From: Deltaproteobacteria bacterium
GTDB lineage: Bacteria; Myxococcota; UBA796; SXON01
Assembly (NCBI GenBank): GCA_947483545.1
Contig: CANKNP010000154.1
Coordinates: forward strand, 1-11,679
Reading direction: 5' to 3'
DNA length: 11,679 nt
A program made the translations under genes and the position numbers. Numbering within the stretch: position 1 is the first letter of the stretch; each line of letters opens with the position of its first letter. The notes beneath the pieces are model-generated. The model ran no database searches. It had not been told where the DNA came from and saw only the letters and a program-made list of their open reading frames with translations. This document shows positions 1 through 7,247 of this stretch, one piece after another.

Positions 1-1117
1 CCCCGGCGGGGGCGCTCGGGGCGGCGGGAGGTTTCGCCTTCGTCAAGATCGGGTTGCGGGTGCTCGTGCGAACCGCGCTCCCCTCGTCGACCAGCCCCTC
101 ATCGTCGTCCGCGAGGGTGCCTCCATCTTCGGTCAGCACCGAGTCGGTGAGCGGGTTCGGCTCCCGGGGCGCCTCGCGCATCGCCTTGACCAGCGGGGGG
201 ATCATCGTCTCCGCCCACTCGGTCAGGCCGTCGCCATCGAAGGCGCGAGACAGCGCACGACAGCGCGCCACGACGTCCGCCGCGCTCGGCCGCTCCTTCA
301 CGCCGTGGGCCAGCAGCGAGCGCAGGAACTCCAGGAGCTGCTCGCCCGCCGTCCCCGACATCGACGGGGTGTTCGCGCGCAGGAACTCCAGGCGTTCATC
401 GACAAATTCAGCGTGCTTCTCCGGGCGGGAGCGCGCCTTCCCGAACCGCTCGAGGGCCAGCAACTCAAACAGGGTCGCGCCCACCGAGTACACATCGCTC
501 GCGGGCGTGTCCGGCTCCATGAACAGCCGCTCGGGCGCCATGTACTCGATGGACCCGAATTGCATCTCCTGGGTGTGGCTCTCGCGCTGGTCGAACTCGG
601 CGCGTGCAACGCCGAAGTCGAGCACCTTCACCGTGCCCGACTCGTCCAGCATGATGTTCGACGGCTTGATGTCCCGGTGAATCACCCGCAGCGGGCGCTC
701 GCCCTGGTAAGGTGGCCGGTTGTACGCCGCATCCAACGCGCTCGCGACGAAGCTGATCGCCTCCAAGGCGCCCCGTGGCGGCACCGGCACGCCCCGGTCC
801 ACGTGCGCCTGGACCACCGCCTTGAAGTCCACCGCCTCCAGGTACTCCATCACGACCGCGACGCGCCCGCCGATCGTGGTCAGCCCGATCACATCGACGA
901 TGTTGCGGTGCCGCAGCCAACCCAAGAGCCGCGCCTCGTCCCGCATGCGCCGGGCGACCTCATGGTCCTGGCTCCATTGCTGGTGCAGCAGTTTGACGGC
1001 CGCGAGCCGCGAAAACCCGTCATGGTGCATGACCTTCGCCAGGTACACGCTACCGAATCCCCCGGCCGCGATCTCGCGGAGGAAGTGGAACTTGCGGGCG
1101 GCTTCACGGCTGGCCAG
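1..1117 (-). CDS. Eukaryotic-type Ser/Thr protein kinase, C-terminus cut by window edge
   Basis: Cytoplasmic protein kinase that phosphorylates Ser/Thr of unknown partners. About 372 residues are visible and the frame is open to the left edge. Counting from a CTG at 1117, the glycine loop GGFGSV is at residues 19-24, the ATP-anchoring Lys of AAVKLL at about 42, and the helix-C Glu of RDEA at about 61. HRDIKPSN has its catalytic Asp at about 149, LDFG its metal-binding Asp at about 167, and MAPE its Glu at about 196. All key catalytic residues are present, so it should be active. The tail after about residue 285 is acidic, then Ala/Pro-rich. The start is odd: between the in-frame stop at 1187-1189 and the glycine loop there is no ATG, GTG or TTG. 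CTG at 1115-1117 has a GGAG six bases upstream (1124-1127) and gives a protein starting (M)ASREAARKFHF. It lies 58 bases after the 178-aa gene on the same strand, probably in one transcript. The kinase call is very sure; the start is not. Confidence 0.93.
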   Translation of the reverse strand, partial: MASREAARKFHFLREIAAGGFGSVYLAKVMHHDGFSRLAAVKLLHQQWSQDHEVARRMRDEARLLGWLRHRNIVDVIGLTTIGGRVAVVMEYLEAVDFKAVVQAHVDRGVPVPPRGALEAISFVASALDAAYNRPPYQGERPLRVIHRDIKPSNIMLDESGTVKVLDFGVARAEFDQRESHTQEMQFGSIEYMAPERLFMEPDTPASDVYSVGATLFELLALERFGKARSRPEKHAEFVDERLEFLRANTPSMSGTAGEQLLEFLRSLLAHGVKERPSAADVVARCRALSRAFDGDGLTEWAETMIPPLVKAMREAPREPNPLTDSVLTEDGGTLADDDEGLVDEGSAVRTSTRNPILTKAKPPAAPSAPAG

Positions 1118-1175
1118 ACGGGACTCCGAGTCGGCGCCAGCGTAGCACGCTGGGCGGGAACGCGATCCGAGCCTG

Positions 1176-1712
1176 TCAGCGCCGGATCAGCATGAAGTAG
1201 TCGCCCGTGGGCTTGTCCGACCGGAAGGCGGCGCCGATCAACGCGCTCGTGCCGACCCGGCGGAGCTTGTCGATCATGCCGCCGTACACCAACTTGTCCG
1301 GGAACCCGGTGTTGTCCTTGATCGGCGGAAATTCGCTGGGCGCGTCGGCCGCGACCTGTGTGTAGTCGAACCAACTCCCGGTGCCATCCGTCTGTACCAG
1401 GAAATGCCCAGGGCCCGTGATCCAGCTCATCGCCTGGTGGTTGTAGCCCTGCACCTTGCCGCTGCGCTTCATCACCCGCTTCTGAAATGCGTTGAACAAA
1501 GGCAGCGAGTTCTGCCCTTCATGGATGATCACCTGGCCGTCTTCGCCATGCAGCGCATCCAAGGGCGCTTCCCTTCCGGAAGCCTTCTCCCACAGCGCGA
1601 CGAGGTCCCGCTTGCCCAACCCGCGCATCCAGTTCACCCGCTCGTCCACGGTGTGCGCCTCCATCCCGGCGATGACGGCGTCCAGCGAGTCGAGTGAGGG
1701 CAAGGGGATCAT
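1176..1712 (-). CDS. Hypothetical protein, 178 aa, upstream of the kinase
   Basis: I do not recognise this family. The protein is soluble-looking, with no signal peptide or membrane segment. The N-terminal third is helical and charged (DERVNWMRGLGKRDLVALWEK). A central stretch, QNSLPLFNAFQKRVMKR at about residues 67-83, is followed by an aromatic and glycine-rich section (MSWITGPGHFLVQ at about 95-107) that looks like beta strands. It ends in GDYFMLIRR. I chose the ATG at 1712 because GGAG (1718-1721) stands five bases before it. An in-frame ATG at 1769 would add 19 residues, but it lacks a ribosome site and lies inside the 1761-1795 dyad. The kinase follows on the same strand after a 58-base gap, so the two are probably co-transcribed. 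A role as kinase substrate or regulator is only a guess. Confidence 0.72.
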   Translation of the reverse strand: MIPLPSLDSLDAVIAGMEAHTVDERVNWMRGLGKRDLVALWEKASGREAPLDALHGEDGQVIIHEGQNSLPLFNAFQKRVMKRSGKVQGYNHQAMSWITGPGHFLVQTDGTGSWFDYTQVAADAPSEFPPIKDNTGFPDKLVYGGMIDKLRRVGTSALIGAAFRSDKPTGDYFMLIRR

Positions 1713-1760
1713 CGCGGCTCCAAGTCGGCCGGGGCTAACCGGCTGCCGGGCTTGTCGCCG

Positions 1761-1795
1761 ATGGAACATAAGTGAGGGGCTCAGTTATGTTCCAT
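1761..1795. promoter_or_regulatory. 35-bp near-perfect dyad, candidate operator
   Basis: Arms ATGGAACATAA (1761-1771) and TTATGTTCCAT (1785-1795) are perfect inverted repeats of 11 bp. Inside them TGAG (1773-1776) pairs with CTCA (1780-1783), with one G/G mismatch on each arm boundary and a GGG centre. The dyad sits about 50 bases upstream of the 178-aa gene start (1712) and about 240 bases upstream of the lipoprotein gene. No T-run follows it, so an operator fits better than a terminator. GGAAC at both outer ends also resembles an ECF-sigma -35 element on each strand; this is a weaker reading. Confidence 0.6.
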
Positions 1796-1941
1796 TTGGA
1801 ATCGCGGGAGGAGGAGGGGCGGCTTGGGACCCGGGGCCGCAGGGTCACCGCGGGCCGTGAAACGCCGCTTCGCACCCGGATCTCAGGTGTGCCGAGCTCA
1901 CCCAACAGCGCTCAGCCTCGCACCCACAGCCCGGCCGGCCG

Positions 1942-1967
1942 CTCCGAGGATCTCCCATTCCTCGGAG
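1942..1967. repeat. 9-bp hairpin upstream of the MopE-type lipoprotein gene
   Basis: CTCCGAGGA (1942-1950) and TCCTCGGAG (1959-1967) are perfect complements with an 8-base loop. The hairpin ends 70 bases before the ATG at 2038. It could lie in the mRNA leader of that gene or act as a protein-binding site. No T-tract follows, which argues against a classical terminator. Confidence 0.45.
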
Positions 1968-2037
1968 GTCCCGCGGATCCGCAGGCGATGCAAGCTCCCG
2001 AACAGCAGCCGCTCGGAGCCGAGATCGTCAAGTTCGC

Positions 2038-4719
2038 ATGTTGCTTTTCCTCCTCGCCTGTACCGGCGCCCCCAAAGGCCCCGATGACACGAACAATGAC
2101 GCGGACAACGACGGATCCCTCGCCTCCGTAGACTGCGACGACCAGGACGCTGGCGTGCACCCCGGCGCCGACGAGCGCTGCAACGGGGCCGACGACGACT
2201 GCGACGGAGATGTCGATGAGGACGCGATCGACGCGTCCTCCTGGTACCCGGACGCAGACGGGGACAGCTTCGGCGACCCTGCGGCCGGGACAGTGTCCTG
2301 TGTGCAGCCTGAGGGCTACATCGAGGATGCGACCGACTGCGACGACGGCCGGCCGGACGTAAACCCCGCCGCGATCGAGGTCTGCGCCGAGGGCGACGAG
2401 GACTGTGACGGCCTGGAGGGCGAAGCCGACCCCTCCGTGGACGCGACGGTGTGGTACCGCGATCAGGATGGCGACGGCTTCGGGCCGGACGACGCCGTGA
2501 CCCTCGCGCAGTGCGAGGCCCCCGCCGGCTACGCGCCGTTCACCGGCGACTGTGACGACCTCGATGCGTTGGCCAACCCCGACGATTGTGACGACGCCGA
2601 GGCGACAGCCCACCCCGGCGGCACCGAGCTCTGCGATGCGCTTGGCATCGACGAGGACTGCGACGGCGCGATCGACACCGACGACCCGGACGCGGTCGGG
2701 GGCCCGGAGCGCTGGGCGGACGGCGACGGGGATCGGTTCGGCGCTGGCGTGTCCGTGGCCTCCTGCTGGCCCATCGTCGGGTACGTCGAGGTCGATGGCG
2801 ACTGTGACGACGCCGACGGGGCCGTGAACCCCGACGCCTCTGAGGTCTGCGACGACGCCGATACCGACGAGGATTGCGACGGCGCCGCTGACGATCTCGA
2901 CGCGTCCGTGGACCCGTCCGGCTGGACGAGCCGATTCCGGGATGCAGACGAGGACGGCTTCGGGGATCCCACCGCCTCCGTTGCCGCCTGCGACGTGCCC
3001 CTCGGCTACGTCGAGAACCCGGCTGACTGCGACGACACGCGGGCCGAGGCCAACCCACTCGGCGACGAGATCTGCGACGGGCTGAGCGTGGACGAGGACT
3101 GCGATGGCCTGGTCGACACCGACGACGACAGCGCGACCGGCGGCCCCGACTGGTTCGTGGATCGCGATGGGGACGGCTACGGCACCCCCGACGCCCCCAC
3201 CATCGCCTCCTGCTGGGAGGTCTCGGGCCGGGTCACCGACGAAGGCGATTGCGACGACGGGAACAGCACGACGTACCCGGGCGCGGCCGAGCTCTGCAAC
3301 GATGTGGACGACGATTGCGATGCCGCGACCAGCGAAGACGGCACCGCCTCCTTCGAGGCCGCAGACGGAACGTGGGAGGATTGGAGCACCGTGCTCTCCA
3401 CGGACCGGACCGACCCCACCTCCGTGGTCGTGGACGGGGCCGGCGCCCTTCACCTGTGCGCGGGCACCTGGTCCGCGCTGTTCGATGTCTCCGCGGACTT
3501 CGACGTGGACGGGCGGGACGGCGCGACCATCGACGGCGGCTACGGCGGCACGCTCTTCGATGTGGACGGCGCGGACCTGAGCGTGACCGACGTCGTCCTG
3601 ACCGGCGGGGCCGGCGATGCGAGGCTCCCGAGCGGCTTGGACGCAGGTGGCGTCCTCGCGTGTACAGGCGGGGCCGAGGTCACGTTCTCGTCGGTGGAGA
3701 TGACCGACAACGCCGCAGAGCTGGGCGGCGCGCTCGCTGTCGATGACTGCTCGGTACAGGTGAGCGATTCGACGGGCGACGACAACGTGGCCAGCTTGGG
3801 AGGCGCCATCTACGTCGTAGACGGCAAGGTCGCGCTCGATGGCGTGACCTGGAGCGCGAGTGAGGCCGACGGTGGGGGCGGCGCCTACGTGGGCGAGGGG
3901 GGGGCGTTGGACATGCAGGACAGCTTGTTCGACGGGAGCGATGCGATCGAAGGCGGGGGTTTGTTGCTGGAGGGCGATGGGTCGGCGTCATGCAGCGGCT
4001 CGGACGGGGTCTACGCGGGCATCGTGGGAACCCGTGGGGGCAGCGCAGTCGTGATCGCGTCCCGATCGGACGCGAGCTTCGACGCGCTCTTGTGCGACCT
4101 CGGTACCGGCGCCGACGAGAACCTGCCGGCCGACATCACCGCCGGCTCGGCCGGCACGTGGACCTACGACGACGATGCCACGTTCACCTGCGACAGCGAC
4201 GGGTGCGGCGACAATTCAACGACGTGGGCGGTCGGCAGCGAATCGTCGGAGAACGAGAGCGCCGAGATTGCGGTCGGCAACATCGTCCAGGCGACCACAA
4301 ACGGCGTGCTGGACGAGTTCGCGATGTACATGGTCGTGCCCAGCGGGTGCCTGTTTGATTGGTACGTCTTCAGCTCCGACGCGGCGGAGAGCGGGGTCTG
4401 GACCCTGGAGTGGGGGGACACGGGGGTGGTTCCGGCGTCGGGCACCGGGTGGTACGCCAGCGGGCCGGTCGGCCTGTCCGTGACATCCGGCCGGTTCTAC
4501 GTGCCCATGATCGGGTACACGTGCTCGGCATCGGCGACGATCTACTACGAAACAGGCACCGGGGGCGACGCGGGGTGGGGGACGCTGAAGAACTACGCCC
4601 TGGACACGGAGACCATCGAAAGTGGGAGCTATGCGCCGCGAACCACGGATACCGAGCTCACGGTCTCGGATTGGCTCGATGTCACTTTGTATATGAGCTA
4701 CACGTTCTCGGCGGGGTGA
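2038..4719 (+). CDS. Large acidic MopE-type repeat protein, putative lipoprotein, 893 aa
   Basis: Probable surface or periplasmic metal-binding protein. The N-terminus MLLFLLAC fits a lipobox (LLAC, Cys8) but is very short for a signal peptide. No in-frame ATG/GTG/TTG alternative and no good ribosome site lies just upstream. Residues 28-435 hold about six modules of the kind named putative metal-binding motif (MopE type). Each has DCDD (at about 32, 100, 171, 255, 330 and 404), an NP or HPG step, a C-DEDCDG step, then W--D-DGDxFG (at about 72, 142, 229, 302 and 375). A degenerate extra half-module is at 182-195. The Asp-rich loops should bind Ca2+ or other divalent metal. Residues 455-700 are Gly/Asp-rich with short strands and GGA/GGG steps, as in right-handed beta-helix proteins. 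Residues 725-893 form a separate beta-rich region with Cys771 and Cys829. No C-terminal sorting tag is seen. It is convergent with the KS-like gene, 15 bases apart. The family is typical of Myxococcota; the exact function is unknown. Confidence 0.88.
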   Translation: MLLFLLACTGAPKGPDDTNNDADNDGSLASVDCDDQDAGVHPGADERCNGADDDCDGDVDEDAIDASSWYPDADGDSFGDPAAGTVSCVQPEGYIEDATDCDDGRPDVNPAAIEVCAEGDEDCDGLEGEADPSVDATVWYRDQDGDGFGPDDAVTLAQCEAPAGYAPFTGDCDDLDALANPDDCDDAEATAHPGGTELCDALGIDEDCDGAIDTDDPDAVGGPERWADGDGDRFGAGVSVASCWPIVGYVEVDGDCDDADGAVNPDASEVCDDADTDEDCDGAADDLDASVDPSGWTSRFRDADEDGFGDPTASVAACDVPLGYVENPADCDDTRAEANPLGDEICDGLSVDEDCDGLVDTDDDSATGGPDWFVDRDGDGYGTPDAPTIASCWEVSGRVTDEGDCDDGNSTTYPGAAELCNDVDDDCDAATSEDGTASFEAADGTWEDWSTVLSTDRTDPTSVVVDGAGALHLCAGTWSALFDVSADFDVDGRDGATIDGGYGGTLFDVDGADLSVTDVVLTGGAGDARLPSGLDAGGVLACTGGAEVTFSSVEMTDNAAELGGALAVDDCSVQVSDSTGDDNVASLGGAIYVVDGKVALDGVTWSASEADGGGGAYVGEGGALDMQDSLFDGSDAIEGGGLLLEGDGSASCSGSDGVYAGIVGTRGGSAVVIASRSDASFDALLCDLGTGADENLPADITAGSAGTWTYDDDATFTCDSDGCGDNSTTWAVGSESSENESAEIAVGNIVQATTNGVLDEFAMYMVVPSGCLFDWYVFSSDAAESGVWTLEWGDTGVVPASGTGWYASGPVGLSVTSGRFYVPMIGYTCSASATIYYETGTGGDAGWGTLKNYALDTETIESGSYAPRTTDTELTVSDWLDVTLYMSYTFSAG

Positions 4720-4734
4720 GCGGCGGGGGCGCCT

Positions 4735-5502
4735 CTATAAAACCCCCCATAATCCCGCCACCGGCCCACAATCCCCCATCGCCGTGGACCAGTCGAGGTT
4801 GCCGATCTCGTCCGCCTCCCCCGGCCCGAACAGCACGAACACGGCCGCCTCTCCGGGGGGTGTGAGCTGTCCGAGCCGTAGCCGATCCCGAGCGCTTGCC
4901 AGGTCTGTGGCTGAGAATGCCGCTCCGGCCAGGGCGAATGGCGCGCGGCCTTCATCGACCGCGAGCTGGGCGGCACGGATGGCCTGACGGCCCGCGCTGG
5001 CCTCGCCGGCGAAGGTGCCGTTCTCGCCGCGCAGGCCGTGTTGAATGGAGACGTGGGCGAGCACCATGTTTGGCAACGTGCGGAGCGGAAGGAGCGGCGG
5101 GTACAGTTCGCGTCCGCGGCCGCCGAGCCGATCCCGATCGAGCATGCCGGCATGGTGCATGGCCAGCAGCGATGGCTCGGCCTCGGGGTCGTCGGGCGGC
5201 TCGCGGCCGATGGCGACGAAGATGGCGGTCTCTTCCGCCGCGCCGGCGGGCAACGCGCGGAGCGCACGACCGGCGGCAGGCAGCGCGAGGCGGGCCGCCC
5301 GGGCGAGCAGGCGGGCGTCCTTCTTGCGCGCCAGCCAGCCGGTGAGATCCGGGCCTTGAACGCACGCAGCGCGGGGCTCAGGGAGCGCTTCGAGGTGGGG
5401 TTGGGGAGCGAGGGCCGAGCGCCCCTCGCGGATCGCTGTGAGCACCTCCGCGACGTCGTCCCCGAGGGGGGTGACGATCCCGACGCCGAGGATGCGGCTC
5501 AT
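4735..5502 (-). CDS. KS-like protein without catalytic Cys (chain-length-factor-like), 255 aa
   Basis: Half-length relative of beta-ketoacyl-ACP synthases. It starts MSRILGVGIVTPLGDDV, the usual first strand of a KS. Its segment HGLRGENGTFAGEASAG (about 155-171) aligns without gaps to GPRSTVSTACTSSS of the preceding KS, so the nucleophilic Cys is replaced by Ala168. The C-terminal thiolase half with the two His motifs is absent (KS is about 400 aa). It therefore cannot condense on its own and more likely partners a real KS, as chain-length factors do; this is inference. ATG overlaps the TGA of the upstream KS (ATGA, 5499-5502) and has no ribosome site of its own, which implies translational coupling and possibly a heterodimer. 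A longer open frame to 5946 is only the shadow of that KS. It belongs to the small 'ketoacyl-synthase N-terminal-like' group that includes ApeC of aryl-polyene clusters. It is a paralogue of the gene at 7248-8021. Confidence 0.83.
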   Translation of the reverse strand: MSRILGVGIVTPLGDDVAEVLTAIREGRSALAPQPHLEALPEPRAACVQGPDLTGWLARKKDARLLARAARLALPAAGRALRALPAGAAEETAIFVAIGREPPDDPEAEPSLLAMHHAGMLDRDRLGGRGRELYPPLLPLRTLPNMVLAHVSIQHGLRGENGTFAGEASAGRQAIRAAQLAVDEGRAPFALAGAAFSATDLASARDRLRLGQLTPPGEAAVFVLFGPGEADEIGNLDWSTAMGDCGPVAGLWGVL

Positions 5503-6725
5503 GGCGCCGAGAACACAAGGCTCCCGTTCGAGCCGCCGAAGCCAAAGGCGTTGGTGAGCGTGTGGCGCAGGGTGCCGTGCGTGGGCCTTGCGACCAGCAG
5601 GTGGTCGAGATCCCCGCACGCCGGGTCGGGGTTGTCCAGGTTGCGCGTGGGGGGCAGGATCTGGTCCCGCAGCGCGAGGATGCAGAGGATGGCCTCGACG
5701 GCGCCGCATGCCGCGACGAGGTGGCCCATCTGGCCCTTGGTGCTCGACACCGGGACGCGCTGAGCGCCGAAGACCCGGTGAATCGCCTGGCTCTCGGACT
5801 GGTCGTTCTGCACGGTGCTGGTGCCGTGCGCGTTGATGTAGCCGACGTCGGCGGGCGTGATGCCGGCGTCCTCCAGGGCCTCCAACATCGCCGCGGCGGC
5901 GCCCCGGCCGTCTGGCGGCGAGTCGGTGATGCGCCAGGCGTTGCACGAGCAGCCGTAGCCGGTGACCTCCGCGAGGATCGGCGCACCGCGCGCCATCGCC
6001 ATCTCTCGTTCCTCAAGCACCAGCATGCCGGCGCCCTCGCCGAGCACGAAGCCATCGCGGTGAATGTCAAACGGCCGACTCGCGTGCTCCGGGGCGTCAT
6101 TTCGCGTGGACAGCGCGCCCAACTTGGAGAAGCCGACGACCATCAGCGGCTCCGAGAGCACATCCACGCCGCCAGCGATCATCGCGTCCACCTCGCCGCG
6201 TCGGATGCGCAGCACCGCCTCGCCGATCGACTGGCTGCTGCTCGTACACGCCGTGGATACCGTGCTCCGCGGGCCGAGCGCCCCGAGTCGCTGGGCGATC
6301 AGCTTCGTCGGCGCGTCGGGCGCCAAGGCTGCGATCTCCTCGACGCGCGGCGGCTCGCTGCGAAACAGCCACTCCAGCGGGGGCCGGGCGGCCTCGCTGC
6401 CGAGGCAGACCCCCAGCCGTTCGCCAGTTGGCGGTGGCCCACCCCCGGCACGATTCATCGCGCCTGGGTAGCTCCCCCACGCCTCGTCGAGCGCAAGCAG
6501 CGCGAGCCGGCGTTTGAGGTCCGCGCCCGCGCCCTCGACCGGGACCTCGGCCGAGAACCGCACCGGGTAATCCGTGGCGTCAAACCGTCGAATCGTCCGC
6601 ACGCCGTTCTCCGCGGCGACGGTGGCGCGCCACGAAGCCTCGACCCCCACGCCCAGCGGCGTCACCATCCCGATCGCGGTCACGACGACGCGACGGCGGG
6701 CGTCCCGAAGAAGGGGGTCAGTCAC
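5499..6725 (-). CDS. Beta-ketoacyl-ACP synthase (FabF/KASII-like), 408 aa
   Basis: Condensing enzyme that joins malonyl-ACP to a growing acyl chain with loss of CO2, in the cytoplasm. Full family length. The catalytic triad is intact: Cys160 in STACTSSS, His300 in NAHGTST, and His334 in KGQMGH with Lys330. The C-terminal TNAFGFGGSN loop is present. Start GTG (6723-6725) overlaps the end of the dehydratase gene by 8 bases (GTGACTGA). It lacks a clear ribosome site, so coupling is likely. The 3' end overlaps the Cys-less KS-like gene by ATGA, the same arrangement as KS-alpha/chain-length factor pairs of type II polyketide loci. Whether it serves fatty-acid or secondary metabolism cannot be read from the sequence, but the neighbours favour a specialised pathway. 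Confidence 0.95.
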   Translation of the reverse strand: MTDPLLRDARRRVVVTAIGMVTPLGVGVEASWRATVAAENGVRTIRRFDATDYPVRFSAEVPVEGAGADLKRRLALLALDEAWGSYPGAMNRAGGGPPPTGERLGVCLGSEAARPPLEWLFRSEPPRVEEIAALAPDAPTKLIAQRLGALGPRSTVSTACTSSSQSIGEAVLRIRRGEVDAMIAGGVDVLSEPLMVVGFSKLGALSTRNDAPEHASRPFDIHRDGFVLGEGAGMLVLEEREMAMARGAPILAEVTGYGCSCNAWRITDSPPDGRGAAAAMLEALEDAGITPADVGYINAHGTSTVQNDQSESQAIHRVFGAQRVPVSSTKGQMGHLVAACGAVEAILCILALRDQILPPTRNLDNPDPACGDLDHLLVARPTHGTLRHTLTNAFGFGGSNGSLVFSAP

Positions 6726-7200
6726 CCGGGTAGCCGGGCCACAGGCGCGCGAGCTCGCTCCGCTCCAGCCGCTCCAGCCGCTCGGCCTCGGCCGGGCTCG
6801 CCAAAGGTACCGCGTTGAAGACGAACACCTCCTCGGCTTGGGCCACCACCTTCCCGTCCACGCGGGTCTTCACCGCGACGACGCTGCTCTCCTCGCGCAG
6901 CTCCAGGATCGTGGACTCGAAGCAGGCAAGTTCGCCGGGGCGGACGAATTTCCGGAACTTCACGTTGTTCGCCATCGACAGGATCGGGAAGGGCCAGTCG
7001 CCCCGATCCTTCCGCACGGTGTAGCCGATCAATTTGCCGGAGAGCTGCGCCATCGCCTCCAGAAGGAGCACGCCAGGAACCACCGGAAAGCCTGGGAAGT
7101 GGTCCTCGAAGAACGGGGAGTCGTCCGGGAAGACCATGGAGCCGCTGGCCGAACGGCCAAGGTCGATGTGGTCGATGCGGGTCAGCCAACGCCAGCGCAC
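6718..7200 (-). CDS. 3-hydroxyacyl-ACP dehydratase, FabZ-type hotdog fold, 160 aa
   Basis: Removes water from 3-hydroxyacyl-ACP to give the trans-2-enoyl chain. The hotdog signature FFEDHFPGFPVVPGV (about 30-44) carries catalytic His34, and LLLEAMAQ carries Glu48. Both match FabZ. FabZ is usually about 145-150 aa; this one has a short charged C-terminal extension (residues 142-160, Glu/Arg/Leu-rich). I chose GTG at 7198-7200 because GGAG (7206-7209) lies five bases before it. A longer frame reaching 7452 only runs over the end of the upstream gene out of frame. It sits 47 bases after the 257-aa KS-like gene and overlaps the next KS by 8 bases. With two KSs and no visible enoyl reductase, the chain may keep its double bonds; this is inference. 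Confidence 0.92.
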   Translation of the reverse strand: MRWRWLTRIDHIDLGRSASGSMVFPDDSPFFEDHFPGFPVVPGVLLLEAMAQLSGKLIGYTVRKDRGDWPFPILSMANNVKFRKFVRPGELACFESTILELREESSVVAVKTRVDGKVVAQAEEVFVFNAVPLASPAEAERLERLERSELARLWPGYPGD

Positions 7201-7205
7201 GGGGT

Positions 7206-7209
7206 CTCC
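7206..7209 (-). promoter_or_regulatory. Ribosome binding site for the dehydratase GTG start
   Basis: GGAG on the minus strand, five bases before GTG at 7200. It fixes the start in preference to upstream codons of the same frame that lie inside the preceding gene. Confidence 0.6.
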
Positions 7210-7247
7210 GAAGGGGGGCGAGGGTAACCCGCAGCGCGGGCGCGGCC

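Larger units (their letters stand above)
1713..2037. other. Divergent non-coding spacer with two inverted repeats
   Basis: This 325-base gap separates the minus-strand hypothetical/kinase pair from the plus-strand lipoprotein gene, so it should hold promoters for both directions. It contains the 35-bp dyad at 1761-1795, a 9-bp hairpin at 1942-1967 and a 10-bp perfect palindrome GCGGATCCGC at 1973-1982. Open frames across it (for example plus strand from 1772) have low-complexity Pro/Arg/Ser products and look like chance. Confidence 0.6.

Noticed and set aside
305..1195. Long plus-strand open frames opposite the kinase
   Set aside because: The minus strand here encodes a complete set of kinase motifs. 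The plus-strand products are Arg/Pro/His-rich shadows.
1761..1795. Rho-independent terminator
   Set aside because: No T-run follows on either strand, the arms are AT-rich, and the position is upstream of both flanking genes.
1912..3453. 513-codon open frame on the minus strand, rich in Val/Gly/Ala
   Set aside because: It is the antisense shadow of the Asp-rich (GAC/GAT) MopE-type repeats. Its sequence only mirrors those repeats and has no domain or ribosome site.
5503..5946. N-terminal extension of the 255-aa KS-like protein up to 5946
   Set aside because: The extension is Arg/His/Pro-rich, lies wholly inside the upstream KS gene, and the KS-type first strand begins at the ATG 5502.
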